This document shows positions 15,743-23,799 of a stretch of 64,000 nt of DNA, piece by piece. Source of the stretch: 3-1-20CM-4-69-9 sp963833655 (GTDB lineage Bacteria; Actinomycetota; Thermoleophilia; Gaiellales; Gaiellaceae). The notes below the pieces were generated by a model. The model searched no databases. It worked only from the letters and a program-made list of their open reading frames with translations, and was not told where the DNA came from. The DNA lies in the NCBI GenBank assembly GCA_963833655.1, contig CAWHYL010000007.1, positions 186,001 through 250,000 of the forward strand. Reading direction: 5' to 3'. Each line of letters starts with the position of its first letter. The stretch's first letter is position 1. Made by a program: the position numbers and the translations under genes.

Positions 15743-16071
15743 GTGTTTCCGAGCCGGCCGACGAGGCGGTCTTCCGGGCACTGGCCGACCCGACCCGGCG
15801 CGCGATCCTCGACGGCCTCTTCGAGCGCGACGGCCAGTCGCTCGGGGAGATCGAGCGGGCGTTCGACATGTCCCGGTTCGGGGTGATGAAGCACCTGCGG
15901 GTCCTCGAGGAAGCAGGGCTCGTCACGACGCGCCGGGACGGCCGCTCGAAGCTGCACTTCCTCAACCCCGTTCCCATCCGCCTGATCCACGACCGGTGGA
16001 TCGACAAGTACACCGAGCACCGCGTGTCGGCGCTCGCGGATCTCAAACACGAACTGGAGGAAACCGCATGA
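15718..16071 (+). CDS. ArsR-family transcriptional regulator (probably autoregulated)
   Basis: Winged-helix regulator of 117 residues. The family core is VFRALADPTRRAILDGLF; the helix-turn-helix is SLGEIERAFDMSRFGVMKHL and the wing GRSKLHFLN, followed by the segment PIRLIHDRWIDKY typical of ArsR proteins paired with AHSA1. The GTG at 15718 coincides with the predicted transcription start, giving a leaderless message; earlier in-frame GTG codons at 15688 and 15709 lie inside the promoter and are rejected. It overlaps the AHSA1 gene by ATGA and should bind the two palindromes in its own promoter. Confidence 0.88.
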   Translation: MGSVTDGSRVSEPADEAVFRALADPTRRAILDGLFERDGQSLGEIERAFDMSRFGVMKHLRVLEEAGLVTTRRDGRSKLHFLNPVPIRLIHDRWIDKYTEHRVSALADLKHELEETA

Positions 16072-16529
16072 GCACGATGACGCAGACGACCGTGCAGGTC
16101 TACAACGTCTTCATCAAGGCGAGCCCGGAGCAGATCTGGGACGCCATCACCAAGCCCGAGTTCACGAGCAAGTACTTCTACGGGAGCCTCGTGGAGTCGA
16201 CGCTGGAGCCGGGCAGCCCGTTCATCGGCTGGTCGCCGGACCACTCGCAGAAGTGGACGGACGGCGAGATCCTCGAGTCCGATCCGCCGCACAAGCTGAG
16301 CTACACCTGGCGGGCGCTCTACGACGAGACGACGGCGGCCGAAGAGCCGAGCCGCGTCACCTGGGAGATCGCGCAGCAGGACGGCGGCGTGTCGAAGCTC
16401 AGCGTCGTGCACGACCGGCTCGAGGGCGCGCCGAAGACGGCCGAGAACGTCGCCGGCGGCTGGATGTACATCCTCAGCGGGCTGAAGACGCTGCTGGAGA
16501 CGGGCGAGCCGCTCGCCCCAGCCGGTTAG
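16068..16529 (+). CDS. AHSA1/SRPBCC domain protein (ArsR partner)
   Basis: A 153-residue AHSA1-type START-like protein. The opening VQVYNVFIKASPEQIWDAIT and the segment FTSKYFYGSLVES match the group of SRPBCC proteins encoded beside ArsR regulators. The C-terminal GGWMYILSGLKTLLETG is the long helix that closes the ligand cavity. Function is unknown; it may bind a small hydrophobic effector. The ATG at 16068 has GGAGG seven bases upstream and overlaps the arsR stop. Its stop overlaps the convergent cofE stop as TTAG. Confidence 0.87.
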   Translation: MSTMTQTTVQVYNVFIKASPEQIWDAITKPEFTSKYFYGSLVESTLEPGSPFIGWSPDHSQKWTDGEILESDPPHKLSYTWRALYDETTAAEEPSRVTWEIAQQDGGVSKLSVVHDRLEGAPKTAENVAGGWMYILSGLKTLLETGEPLAPAG

Positions 16530-17257
16530 CGGAAGAGGTCGCGCTCTTCCGGGATGACGAGGTCGCGGGCGCGTCCGTCGCCCGCGACCTCGAGCCCGCG
16601 CACGACGGCCGCCGGAATGCCGTCGACCTTTCCCATCACGAGCTCCGCCGCGCTGGCGATCTCGTCGGCGACCGCGATCATCGTCGCGTGCAGCTCGTAG
16701 CCGACGCGGTCGCGCTGTCCGCGCAGGTCGCGCATCACCTCGATGCCGGCGGCGCCGAGCGCGACGTCGATCGTGCCCTGGCGCCAGGGGCGACCGAACG
16801 AGTCGCTGACGAGAACGCCGACGTCACGGCCGGCGAGCTCGTGGAAGCGCTCGCGTAGGCGCCGCGCCGACGCGTCGGGATCGAGGGGCAGCAGCACCAG
16901 CATTCCCGGCTCGGGCGCATTCGAGGAGTCGACTCCCGCCGACGCGCAGATGAAGCCGTGCCGCGTCTCGGCGATCACGAGCGGCTCCCGCACGCGCACG
17001 ACGCGCTTCGCCTCGCTCAGGATTGCTTCGATCCGGCGCGGGTCCTGGCCGTCGCCGGCGATCTCGCGGGCGTGGTCGGACGGCTCGATGTCGGCGAGCC
17101 GCACGACCCGTCCCTCCGCCTTCGACACCGCCTTCTGGGCGAAGACGACGACGTCTCCGTCCTCGAGCTCGAGCTTCCCCGCGACCATCTCGGCGAGGTC
17201 GTCTCCCTCGCGGATCTCCGGCAGCCCTTCGGCCGCGATGACACGGACTTCCTTCAG
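16526..17257 (-). CDS. cofE: Coenzyme F420-0:L-glutamate ligase, probably starting at CTG
   Basis: CofE adds glutamate to F420-0 using GTP. Recognisable parts are GDVVVFAQKAVSKAEGR, ETRHGFICASAGVDSSN and VLVSDSFGRPWRQG (metal and GTP site). The conserved N-terminus VRVIAAEGLPEIREGDDL lies upstream of the first ATG (17188) and no in-frame ATG, GTG or TTG precedes it. A CTG at 17257 overlaps the npdG stop as CTGA, like the 4-nt overlaps at the other junctions of this operon, so I place the start there (243 residues). With the ATG the protein would lose 23 conserved residues. It lacks the C-terminal reductase domain of actinobacterial FbiB. Confidence 0.85.
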   Translation of the reverse strand: MKEVRVIAAEGLPEIREGDDLAEMVAGKLELEDGDVVVFAQKAVSKAEGRVVRLADIEPSDHAREIAGDGQDPRRIEAILSEAKRVVRVREPLVIAETRHGFICASAGVDSSNAPEPGMLVLLPLDPDASARRLRERFHELAGRDVGVLVSDSFGRPWRQGTIDVALGAAGIEVMRDLRGQRDRVGYELHATMIAVADEIASAAELVMGKVDGIPAAVVRGLEVAGDGRARDLVIPEERDLFR

Positions 17258-17868
17258 CGGAGTCCCGTGAGCCGGATGCCCGCGTGCGCCTTGTAGAGCT
17301 TGTTCACGTTCAGGATCACGGAGGTCATCCCTTCGAGCGCGCGTGAGTTCGCAAGCGGGCCGACGTCGATCCCGCGCGCTCCGAGACGCTCGGCCAGCTC
17401 GAGTGCGAGCGTCTTCGCATCGGATACCTCGCCGCAGATGAGCGCGTCGCCGGGATCGCCCGCGACCACGTTCGCAGCCGCGAACGACTGGAAGCCGGAC
17501 GCAACGGGACCGCGGACGATGCGTGCGACCTCCTCGGCGAGCGAGCCCTGGTGACGGCCCGGCAGCACGCCGCCGTCGGTGAAGCGCAGGTCGCTCGCGA
17601 CGCAGAGAACCGGCGTCTTGCCGATCGCGTCGGCCAGCTCGGTGGCCGTCGCGAGCGTCGCGTTCGATTTGACGGCGAGGACGACGAGGTCGACGTCGCG
17701 AACCGCCTCGCCGTTCTGCGCGCCTGTCACTCCGAGCTCGTCAGCCGTCGTCTTCGCGCGGTCCGCGTCTCGCGAGCCGACGACGACCTCGTCTCGCCCG
17801 ATCTCCGCCAGACGCTTTGCGAGCGCGCGACCGAAAGCGCCGGTGCCGCCGACGATGGCGACCTTCAC
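17254..17868 (-). CDS. npdG: NADPH-dependent F420 reductase
   Basis: A 204-residue NADPH:F420 oxidoreductase. The N-terminal Rossmann motif is GGTGAFGRALAKRL (8-21) and GSRDADRA (32-39) contacts the NADP phosphate. The middle FQSFAAANVVAGDP and late SRALEGMTSVILNVNKLYK segments are family landmarks. It moves hydride between NADPH and F420. It lies inside the F420 biosynthesis operon, overlapping cofD by ATGA and cofE by CTGA. This ties cofactor synthesis to its reduction. Homology to pyrroline-5-carboxylate reductase-like proteins is the main alternative, but the operon context argues for F420. Confidence 0.9.
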   Translation of the reverse strand: MKVAIVGGTGAFGRALAKRLAEIGRDEVVVGSRDADRAKTTADELGVTGAQNGEAVRDVDLVVLAVKSNATLATATELADAIGKTPVLCVASDLRFTDGGVLPGRHQGSLAEEVARIVRGPVASGFQSFAAANVVAGDPGDALICGEVSDAKTLALELAERLGARGIDVGPLANSRALEGMTSVILNVNKLYKAHAGIRLTGLR

Positions 17869-18782
17869 GTCAGCGCAACCGCGTCGAGCGCGGCCTCCGC
17901 GAGCGCGCGCCGCGAGGCGGCGTCGTGCATGAGCGTCCTGGTGACAATCGTCCTCATGCCGGCGTCACCGCCGGCGTCGGACTCGTCGATCACGAGCGCG
18001 TCGATCAAACCCGTGTAGCAGCGCGCGAGGTGTGCGGGCGTCGTCCCGCCTTCGAGCCGCGCGAGCATGTCCGCCGCCGGGCCCTTGACGGCCTCGCCGC
18101 CGATGAGTGGGCTGACGGCGACACACGGCACGCGGCGGCGCTCGAGCGCGGAGCGGATGCGCTCCACCGCGAGAATCGGCCCGATCGACACGTACGGGTT
18201 GCTCGGCGCAAGCAGGATCAGGTCGGCCTCGTGCAGCGCCTCGAGCACGCCCGGGGCCGGGCGGGCGTCGCGAGCGCCCTCGAAACGCACGCGGTCGACG
18301 GGATCGCAGTGGCGGCGCGCGACGAACCAATGCTGGAAGTCGAAGCTCCCGTTCGGCGTGTCGAGAAACGTGCGCAGCGGCTCGTCCGTCGCAGGAAGGA
18401 TCGTCGCCTCCAGCCCGAGCGCCGCGGCCAGCCGCGCGGTGACGGCCGAGAGCGGCTCGCCTCGCCGCAGCGCCTGCGTTCGCACCAGATGCAGTCCGAG
18501 ATCGCGGTCGCCGAGCCTGAACCATGCCTCGCCGCCGATCGCCTCGACGGTCGTTTGCGCATTCCACGTCTCGTCGGCCCTCCCCCAGCCGCGTTCCTCG
18601 TCTGCGAGACCCGCAAGCGTGTAGACGACGCTGTCGAGATCGGGCGACACCGCGAGCCCCAGTACCTCGAGGTCGTCGCCGACATTGACGACCGCGGTGA
18701 CATCGGCCGCATCCACGGCGTCGACGAGGCCGCGTAGGAAGCGCGCGCCGCCGACGCCGCCGCTGAGCACCGTGACCTTCAT
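17865..18782 (-). CDS. cofD: 2-phospho-L-lactate (or phosphoenolpyruvate) transferase
   Basis: CofD/FbiA, 305 residues, full length. It transfers the phospho-acid moiety from its guanosine-diphospho donor to the riboflavin-derived Fo to form (dehydro-)F420-0. Landmarks are LSGGVGGARFLRGL at the N-terminus, VNVGDD, SPDLDSVVYTLAG and LLAPSNPYVSIGPIL. In actinobacteria the donor is derived from phosphoenolpyruvate. It overlaps cofC and npdG by 4 nt each, so the whole block is one operon. Confidence 0.95.
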   Translation of the reverse strand: MKVTVLSGGVGGARFLRGLVDAVDAADVTAVVNVGDDLEVLGLAVSPDLDSVVYTLAGLADEERGWGRADETWNAQTTVEAIGGEAWFRLGDRDLGLHLVRTQALRRGEPLSAVTARLAAALGLEATILPATDEPLRTFLDTPNGSFDFQHWFVARRHCDPVDRVRFEGARDARPAPGVLEALHEADLILLAPSNPYVSIGPILAVERIRSALERRRVPCVAVSPLIGGEAVKGPAADMLARLEGGTTPAHLARCYTGLIDALVIDESDAGGDAGMRTIVTRTLMHDAASRRALAEAALDAVALT

Positions 18783-19249
18783 CCGAGGTACGCGCGGGTG
18801 TGTTTCCCGACGCGGGCACGCACGCGCTCGAGGTCATCCCAGGTGTCGACGTCGTCTCGGAGACCCGGCAGGTTGAGGCGTCTCGCACCGAGGCGCGACT
18901 CGAAGCGCGCCGCGCTGCCGCTGCCGTAGAGCGGCTCGAAGTCGCGCGCGCTTTGCAGCGCGAGAGCGTTGGTCGTGCCGTCCTCGGCGGCGACGAGCGC
19001 CGGCGCTGCCGCGGTCAGCTCGGCGAGCTCGGCAGCCGTCGCGCACGGGAGGTCGCCGTTCACGATCGTCACGGGGCCGTCGAGCTCGGCGAGCGCGGCA
19101 GCCAGCGCGGCGCCCTGGCCGCCGGCGGCCTCGACGACGATCGCGTCGCCCGCGGCGTCTCGGACGTCCGCGAGCATCGCGCGTGCGAGCTGCCCGTCGC
19201 CGAGCCGCGTCTTGCCGTTGACGCGGAACGGGATCACGAACGTCGCCAT
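18779..19249 (-). CDS. cofC: Phospholactate/phosphoenolpyruvate guanylyltransferase
   Basis: CofC/FbiD nucleotidyltransferase, 156 residues, shorter than the usual 200-220. The start FVIPFRVNGKTRLGD holds the basic GTP-binding motif; VNGDLPCATAAEL, EDGTTNALAL and YGSGSAARFE are the remaining motifs. It makes the guanylyl donor for CofD. It is the first gene of the F420 operon. The ATG at 19249 has TAGTCT at -12 to -7 and no ribosome binding site, consistent with a leaderless start. The PolX-type gene starts only 17 bp away on the other strand. Confidence 0.9.
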   Translation of the reverse strand: MATFVIPFRVNGKTRLGDGQLARAMLADVRDAAGDAIVVEAAGGQGAALAAALAELDGPVTIVNGDLPCATAAELAELTAAAPALVAAEDGTTNALALQSARDFEPLYGSGSAARFESRLGARRLNLPGLRDDVDTWDDLERVRARVGKHTRAYLG

Positions 19250-19255
19250 CCGGCA

Positions 19256-19261
19256 AGACTA
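19256..19261 (-). promoter_or_regulatory. Probable -10 element of the F420 operon
   Basis: TAGTCT on the minus strand at -12 to -7 from the cofC ATG at 19249. It overlaps the upstream region of the divergent PolX gene, whose GTG is at 19267. Confidence 0.45.
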
Positions 19262-19266
19262 ACGGC

Positions 19267-20922
19267 GTGACAAATGCGTACATCGCCGAGCAGCTCGAAG
19301 CGTTCGCAACCCTCCTCGACCTGTCGGGCGCGGGCTATTACACGGCGCGCGCATACCGCCGCGCCGCGGAGACGATCCGCGAAACCAAGGCGCCGATCGC
19401 CGAGCTCGTCGCAAACGGGCGCGTCCAGGAGCTGCGCGGGATCGGCGCGGGGATCGCGGCGCGACTGCGCGAGCTGGTGGAGACCGGCAAGATCGCCGAG
19501 CTCGACGAGCTCGAGCGCGAGGTCCAGCCGGAGCTGATCGGGCTCGGCCGTCTTCTCGGCGTCGGGCCGAAGCGCATGGTCGAGATCGGCCGCGCGCTCG
19601 GCGTCTCGAGCGCGGAGGAGTTCCGCGAGGCCGCACGCGGCGGGCGCCTGACGTCGGTGGCGGGGATCGGGCCGCAAACCGAACGACGCCTGCTCGAACG
19701 TCTCGAGCGTGCGGATCGCCCGGAGAAGAAGGGGATGCTCCTGAATCGCGCACGCGCGCTGCTCGAGGAGATTGCGAAGGAGCTCGGCGGCGAGGTCGCG
19801 GGCGATCCGCGCCGCTGGGCCGACACCTCGTTCGACCTGACTGTCGTCTGCAGCGCGGACGACGCGGGGGATGTGCTCGACGCATTCGCAGCGCTGCCGG
19901 CGATCGTCTCGCTGTTCGAACGCGAGCCGCGCCGCGCCCTCGGCGTCACCGTCGAGGGCGTTCCCGTCGAGGTCGTCGTCGCCGAGCCGGCGCGATTCGG
20001 GACCGAGCTCCTGCGCGCGACCGGCACGCGCGCGTACGTCGACGCGCTCGAGCCGCTGCCGGACGCTGCGGACGAAGCAGATGTGTATGCGCAGCTCGGC
20101 GTGCCGTGGTGCGCGCCCGAGCTCCGCGAGCAGGCGTTCCGCGGCGAGCCGCCGCCGTTGCTGCAGCGTCCCGCGATCCGCGGCGACCTGCACGTGCACA
20201 CGACGTGGTCGGATGGGAAGGCGTCGGTGCTCGAGATGGCGCTCGCGGCGCGCGACCTCGGCTACGAGTACATCGCGATCTGCGACCACACGCCGAACGT
20301 GCGTGTCGTCCCGGGCCTCGACGCCGAGGACCTCCGGCGGCAGGCAGAGGAGATCGCGGCCGTCAACGAGGAGGTGGCGCCGTTTCGCGTGCTGCGCGGC
20401 ACCGAGGTCGACATCCGCCGCGACGGCGAGCTCGACCTCCCGGACGACGTGCTGGCCGAGCTCGACTGGGTGCAGCTCAGCCTGCACGCAGGGCAGCGCG
20501 AGCCGGGCGACCAGCTGACGCGCAAGGTGACGGAGGCGATGCGCCATCCGGCGGTGCGCGCCCTCAGCCACCCGAAGGGCCGGATCATCAATCACCGGCC
20601 GCCGAACGCGCTGGACCTCGAGCGCACATTCGAGGTCGCGCTCGAGACGGGCGTCGCCGTCGAGACGAACGGGCTGCCGGACCGCCTCGACCTGTCAGGC
20701 CCGGAGATCCGGCTTGCGGTCGAGGCCGGCGTCCCGATCGTCGTCTCGACCGACGCCCACTCGGTGCGCGGCCTCGGCAACATGCGCCTCGCGGTGCACA
20801 CGGCGCGCCGCGGCTGGGCGACCGCCGCGGACGTCGTCAACACTCGCCCGCTCGCAGAGATCCTCAGCGGGCACAGAACTCGGCGCCGCGCCACGGGCGC
20901 ACCGTCCCGCCGTACAACCTGA
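19267..20922 (+). CDS. polX: PolX-type protein with intact PHP domain and degenerate polymerase site
   Basis: Family X DNA polymerase/PHP protein, 551 residues. Helix-hairpin-helix elements occur at 55-62 (LRGIGAGI), 95-103 and 130-136. The C-terminal PHP domain has its metal ligands: His309, His311 (DLHVHTTWSD), His341 (CDHTPN), GTEVDI, SLHAGQ, SHPKGR and STDAHS. In the polymerase palm the usual GDxD becomes DTSFD (186-190), and the third carboxylate region reads VPVEVVV (232-238) rather than VDL. The catalytic aspartate set is therefore not preserved. It probably works as a PHP nuclease in base-excision or end processing. GTG start, 17 bp from cofC. Confidence 0.85.
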   Translation: MTNAYIAEQLEAFATLLDLSGAGYYTARAYRRAAETIRETKAPIAELVANGRVQELRGIGAGIAARLRELVETGKIAELDELEREVQPELIGLGRLLGVGPKRMVEIGRALGVSSAEEFREAARGGRLTSVAGIGPQTERRLLERLERADRPEKKGMLLNRARALLEEIAKELGGEVAGDPRRWADTSFDLTVVCSADDAGDVLDAFAALPAIVSLFEREPRRALGVTVEGVPVEVVVAEPARFGTELLRATGTRAYVDALEPLPDAADEADVYAQLGVPWCAPELREQAFRGEPPPLLQRPAIRGDLHVHTTWSDGKASVLEMALAARDLGYEYIAICDHTPNVRVVPGLDAEDLRRQAEEIAAVNEEVAPFRVLRGTEVDIRRDGELDLPDDVLAELDWVQLSLHAGQREPGDQLTRKVTEAMRHPAVRALSHPKGRIINHRPPNALDLERTFEVALETGVAVETNGLPDRLDLSGPEIRLAVEAGVPIVVSTDAHSVRGLGNMRLAVHTARRGWATAADVVNTRPLAEILSGHRTRRRATGAPSRRTT

Positions 20923-21442
20923 CCGCGCCGCGCACGTCGTCGTCACGGAGCAGCCGGCAGACCCACATCCCCTGCGGCGGCGCCGGGCAGAGCTCCGGGT
21001 GGTCGACGTCGAGCGCGGGGTTCATCGTCGCGCAGACGTGCGTCTCGTGGCCGAGGCCGAGCACGTGCCCGAGCTCGTGCGCGACGACCAGGGCCATCGT
21101 GTAGCGGTCGAGCCCGTTGCGGATGCCGACCTTCGCGCTGTAGATGCGGCGGTTGCGGATCAGCGGTCGTGCGTCGCCGGCCGGCGTGAACCACCGCACG
21201 CCGAGCAGCACCTTCGCACTGCGGCGAGAGCTCTTGAGGAAGCGGACGTGGGCGCCGCTCGAGTTCCATGCGTACGCCGCGCTGTCGACCGACCAGTTGT
21301 ACGCCGGCACTTCGTTGAAGTACGTGATCGTCGTGGTCTGCCAGCGACCGCCGAGGACCGTGTAGGCACTCGCGCTCGGCACCAGCGAGAGCGCCAGGAG
21401 AATGGCTGCAAGGGTCGCTCGCATCAGGAGCGATTTCGGCAT
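20864..21442 (-). CDS. Secreted matrixin-like zinc metalloprotease
   Basis: A 192-residue exported metzincin. Residues 1-26 form a signal peptide ending SASA, followed by the mature domain. The zinc motif HELGHVLGLGH supplies His122, Glu123, His126 and His132, and the Met-turn is CATMNPAL (Met140). Only a catalytic domain is present, with no propeptide cysteine switch seen. The substrate is unknown. Its 3' end overlaps the polX gene by 59 bp and its start is 14 bp from the divergent dehydrogenase start. A second ATG at 21424 is possible. Confidence 0.85.
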   Translation of the reverse strand: MPKSLLMRATLAAILLALSLVPSASAYTVLGGRWQTTTITYFNEVPAYNWSVDSAAYAWNSSGAHVRFLKSSRRSAKVLLGVRWFTPAGDARPLIRNRRIYSAKVGIRNGLDRYTMALVVAHELGHVLGLGHETHVCATMNPALDVDHPELCPAPPQGMWVCRLLRDDDVRGAVRLYGGTVRPWRGAEFCAR

Positions 21443-21456
21443 GGGACACTCGCGCC

Positions 21457-22323
21457 TTGAAGGTTCTCGCCACCCGCCGCTACCCAGGGCCGGCCTTCGA
21501 CGAGCTCCGCGACGTCGAGGTGGGCCCACTCGAGCCGCGGACAGACATCGAGGCGGTGATCGTCGCGAACGAGCCGGTGGATCCGGCGGCGTTCCGGTCG
21601 CTGCGCCTGGTCTCGAACTTCGGCGTCGGTTACGACCGCGTCGGCGTCGACGAGCTCCGCCGGCACGGCGTCGCGGTGACGAACACGCCGGGCGTGCTCG
21701 ACGCGGCAACCGCCGATCTGACCTGGGCGCTCATCCTCGCGGCGCGGCGTCGCGTCGTCGAAGGCGACGGGCGGGTGCGTGCCGGCGAATGGACAGGATC
21801 GTGGGCCGACGGCTTCCTCGCCGAGGAGCTGACCGGCTCGACGCTCGGGATCGTGGGGCTCGGCCGGATCGGCAGCGCCGTTGCACGGCGCGCGGAAGGC
21901 TTCGAGCTGCGCGTGAGGTCTGTTCGCGCGCGCGACGGCGCCGATGCGCTCGACGAGCTGCTCGGCGAGTCCGACATCGTCACGATCCACGCGCCCCTGA
22001 CGCCGCAGACGGAGGGGTTGCTCGACGCGCGGCGCCTGGCGCTCCTTCGCGACGGTGCCGTCCTCGTCAACACGGCTCGCGGCGAGATCGTCGACGAGGA
22101 CGCGCTCGTTGCGGAGCTCGTCTCGGGGCGCATTCGCGCCGGGCTCGACGTGTTCGCGCGCGAGCCAGACGTCCCCGAACTGCTCCTGACGCTGCCGAAC
22201 GTCGTCCTCACTCCACACCTCGGCAGCGCGACGCGGCAGACGCGTGAGGCGATGACGCGGCTGGTCGTCGACAACGTGCTGGCGCTGATGCGCGGCGACG
22301 AACTGCTTACGCAGGTGGCGTAG
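21457..22323 (+). CDS. D-isomer-specific 2-hydroxyacid dehydrogenase
   Basis: NAD(P)-dependent dehydrogenase of 288 residues. The nucleotide motif is GLGRIG (134-139). The catalytic triad is Arg208 (NTARGE), Glu236 (AREPDV) and His254 (LTPHLGS). The substrate-binding N-terminal part has SNFGVGYDRV. It is slightly shorter than phosphoglycerate dehydrogenases and lacks an ACT domain, so glyoxylate/hydroxypyruvate reductase-like activity is a reasonable guess. TTG at 21457 is the apparent start. It overlaps the small unknown gene on the other strand by 17 bp. Confidence 0.88.
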   Translation: MKVLATRRYPGPAFDELRDVEVGPLEPRTDIEAVIVANEPVDPAAFRSLRLVSNFGVGYDRVGVDELRRHGVAVTNTPGVLDAATADLTWALILAARRRVVEGDGRVRAGEWTGSWADGFLAEELTGSTLGIVGLGRIGSAVARRAEGFELRVRSVRARDGADALDELLGESDIVTIHAPLTPQTEGLLDARRLALLRDGAVLVNTARGEIVDEDALVAELVSGRIRAGLDVFAREPDVPELLLTLPNVVLTPHLGSATRQTREAMTRLVVDNVLALMRGDELLTQVA

Positions 22324-22600
22324 ACAGCGCAGCCGACCCCGGGCCGCTCGAGCTCCACTCGGCGAGCTCGTACCAGTGCGTCGCGCGCAGCGCCTCGGCG
22401 ACCTTCGGATCGGTGTGCTTCGCGTAGAAGACGTGCCGGTCGAGGTCGCAGCAGATCGCAACGGCACCGAGCGGCACCTCCGGGATCTGCATCAACGCCT
22501 CGGCCGGCAGCTTCGCCTCGGCAACGGTGTAGTGCTTGAACTGGAGGTCCGGCGCGTACTCCATCAGCTCCGGCCAGTCGGGACAGGTGCGTGAGCTCAC
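22307..22600 (-). CDS. Small protein of unknown function at the end of the hem-wzt operon
   Basis: A 97-residue soluble protein that I do not recognise. The body LQFKHYTVAEAKLPAEAL and GAVAICCDLDRHVFYAKHTD suggests a compact alpha-beta fold with an internal Cys-Cys pair. The GTG start at 22600 overlaps the exporter ATPase stop as GTGA, so it is translated with it. Its position as last gene of hemE-hemH-wzt is the only functional hint. Confidence 0.6.
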   Translation of the reverse strand: MSSRTCPDWPELMEYAPDLQFKHYTVAEAKLPAEALMQIPEVPLGAVAICCDLDRHVFYAKHTDPKVAEALRATHWYELAEWSSSGPGSAALSTPPA

Positions 22601-23799
22601 GTGCCAACCCTTTCTGCCTGCGCCGCGATTTCCTCCCCGCTCCAGCGCCCTTCGAGCCGGACGACGCCGCTGGACTCGCCGCCGGGATAGACGATGAACT
22701 CCAGCGCGTCGTCGAGCCAGTGGAAGACCCGCTCTCCCTCGGCGTCCGTCAGGCCCAGGCGGACACGGAAGCGGCCGTCGGCGAGCGGGAGCTCGTCGAC
22801 GTCGAAGCGCACGACGCCCGGTTCGCCGACGAGGTGGCCGGAGCCGGCCACCAGGAGCCCGGAGACGTCGCGGAGCTCGAGCGAGACGCGTAGCGGCGCG
22901 ACCGGCGTGTCGGCGCTCACGCGCAGCCGCAGGGTCAACGGCTCGCCGGCAAGGAACTGGGTGCGTGGCTCGCCCTCGGCTCCGAGGAGCTCGACGTCCT
23001 CGAGCCGAGCCTCGCCGCTGCCCCACTCCTTGAGGCCCGCGCCCCGCTCAGCGGGGTCGCGGTCGCCCGCGAGCAGCTGCCGGTAGCGCACGATCGCGTC
23101 ATGCGTCGGTCCGTCGAAAGCGACCTCGCCGTCGCGGAGCAGAACCGCGCGGTCGCACAGCCGCTCGACCGCGGACGCGTCGTGCGAGACGAAGACGATC
23201 GTGCCGCCGCGCTGCTTGAACTCGAAGATCTTGCCGAAGCACTTGCGCTGGAACTGCTCGTCCCCGACGGCGAACACCTCGTCCAGCAGGAGGACGTCGG
23301 CGTTGATGTGCGACGCGATCGCAAAGCCGAGCCGCATGTACATGCCGGACGAGTACGTCCGCACAGGGCGGTCGATCGCCCGCTCGAGGCCCGCGAACGC
23401 AACGATCTCGTCGAGCTGCTCGCGCAGGTACGCGCGCTTGAGCCCATAGATCGAACCGTTGAGGAACACGTTCTCGCGGCCGGTCAGGTCGGGATGGAAG
23501 CCTGCGCCCAGCTCGAGCAGCGAGCCGACACGCCCGCCGATGTCGACGCGCCCGGAGGTCGGCTTGATGATCCCCGAGATCAGCCGCAGCAGGGTCGTCT
23601 TTCCCGACCCGTTGCGGCCGACGAGCCCGACGGCCCCGCCGGGCTCGATCTCGAACGAGACGTCGCTCAGCGCGACGACGTCACTCGGCCGAGAGCGGTT
23701 GCGAGCGACGATTGCGTCCTTCAGCCGCCGCGCCTCGCGCGGATAGACCTTGAAGACGCGCGACGCATGCTCGACGACGATCTGACCTGGCTGCGTCAC
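22597..23799 (-). CDS. wzt: Polysaccharide ABC exporter ATPase with Wzt C-terminal domain
   Basis: ATP-binding subunit of 400 residues. The Walker A is GRNGSGKTT (61-69), signature YSSGM (149-153), Walker B VLLLDE (169-174) followed by the VGDEQFQRKC region typical of Wzt/TagH-type exporters, and the switch His in FVSHDAS. Residues about 260-400 form a beta-sandwich like the Wzt carbohydrate-binding domain, which reads the end of the glycan chain. The matching permease is at 26721-27521. The GTG start overlaps hemH? The junction is the reverse: its first codon overlaps the hemH stop as GTGA. Confidence 0.92.
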   Translation of the reverse strand: MTQPGQIVVEHASRVFKVYPREARRLKDAIVARNRSRPSDVVALSDVSFEIEPGGAVGLVGRNGSGKTTLLRLISGIIKPTSGRVDIGGRVGSLLELGAGFHPDLTGRENVFLNGSIYGLKRAYLREQLDEIVAFAGLERAIDRPVRTYSSGMYMRLGFAIASHINADVLLLDEVFAVGDEQFQRKCFGKIFEFKQRGGTIVFVSHDASAVERLCDRAVLLRDGEVAFDGPTHDAIVRYRQLLAGDRDPAERGAGLKEWGSGEARLEDVELLGAEGEPRTQFLAGEPLTLRLRVSADTPVAPLRVSLELRDVSGLLVAGSGHLVGEPGVVRFDVDELPLADGRFRVRLGLTDAEGERVFHWLDDALEFIVYPGGESSGVVRLEGRWSGEEIAAQAERVGT

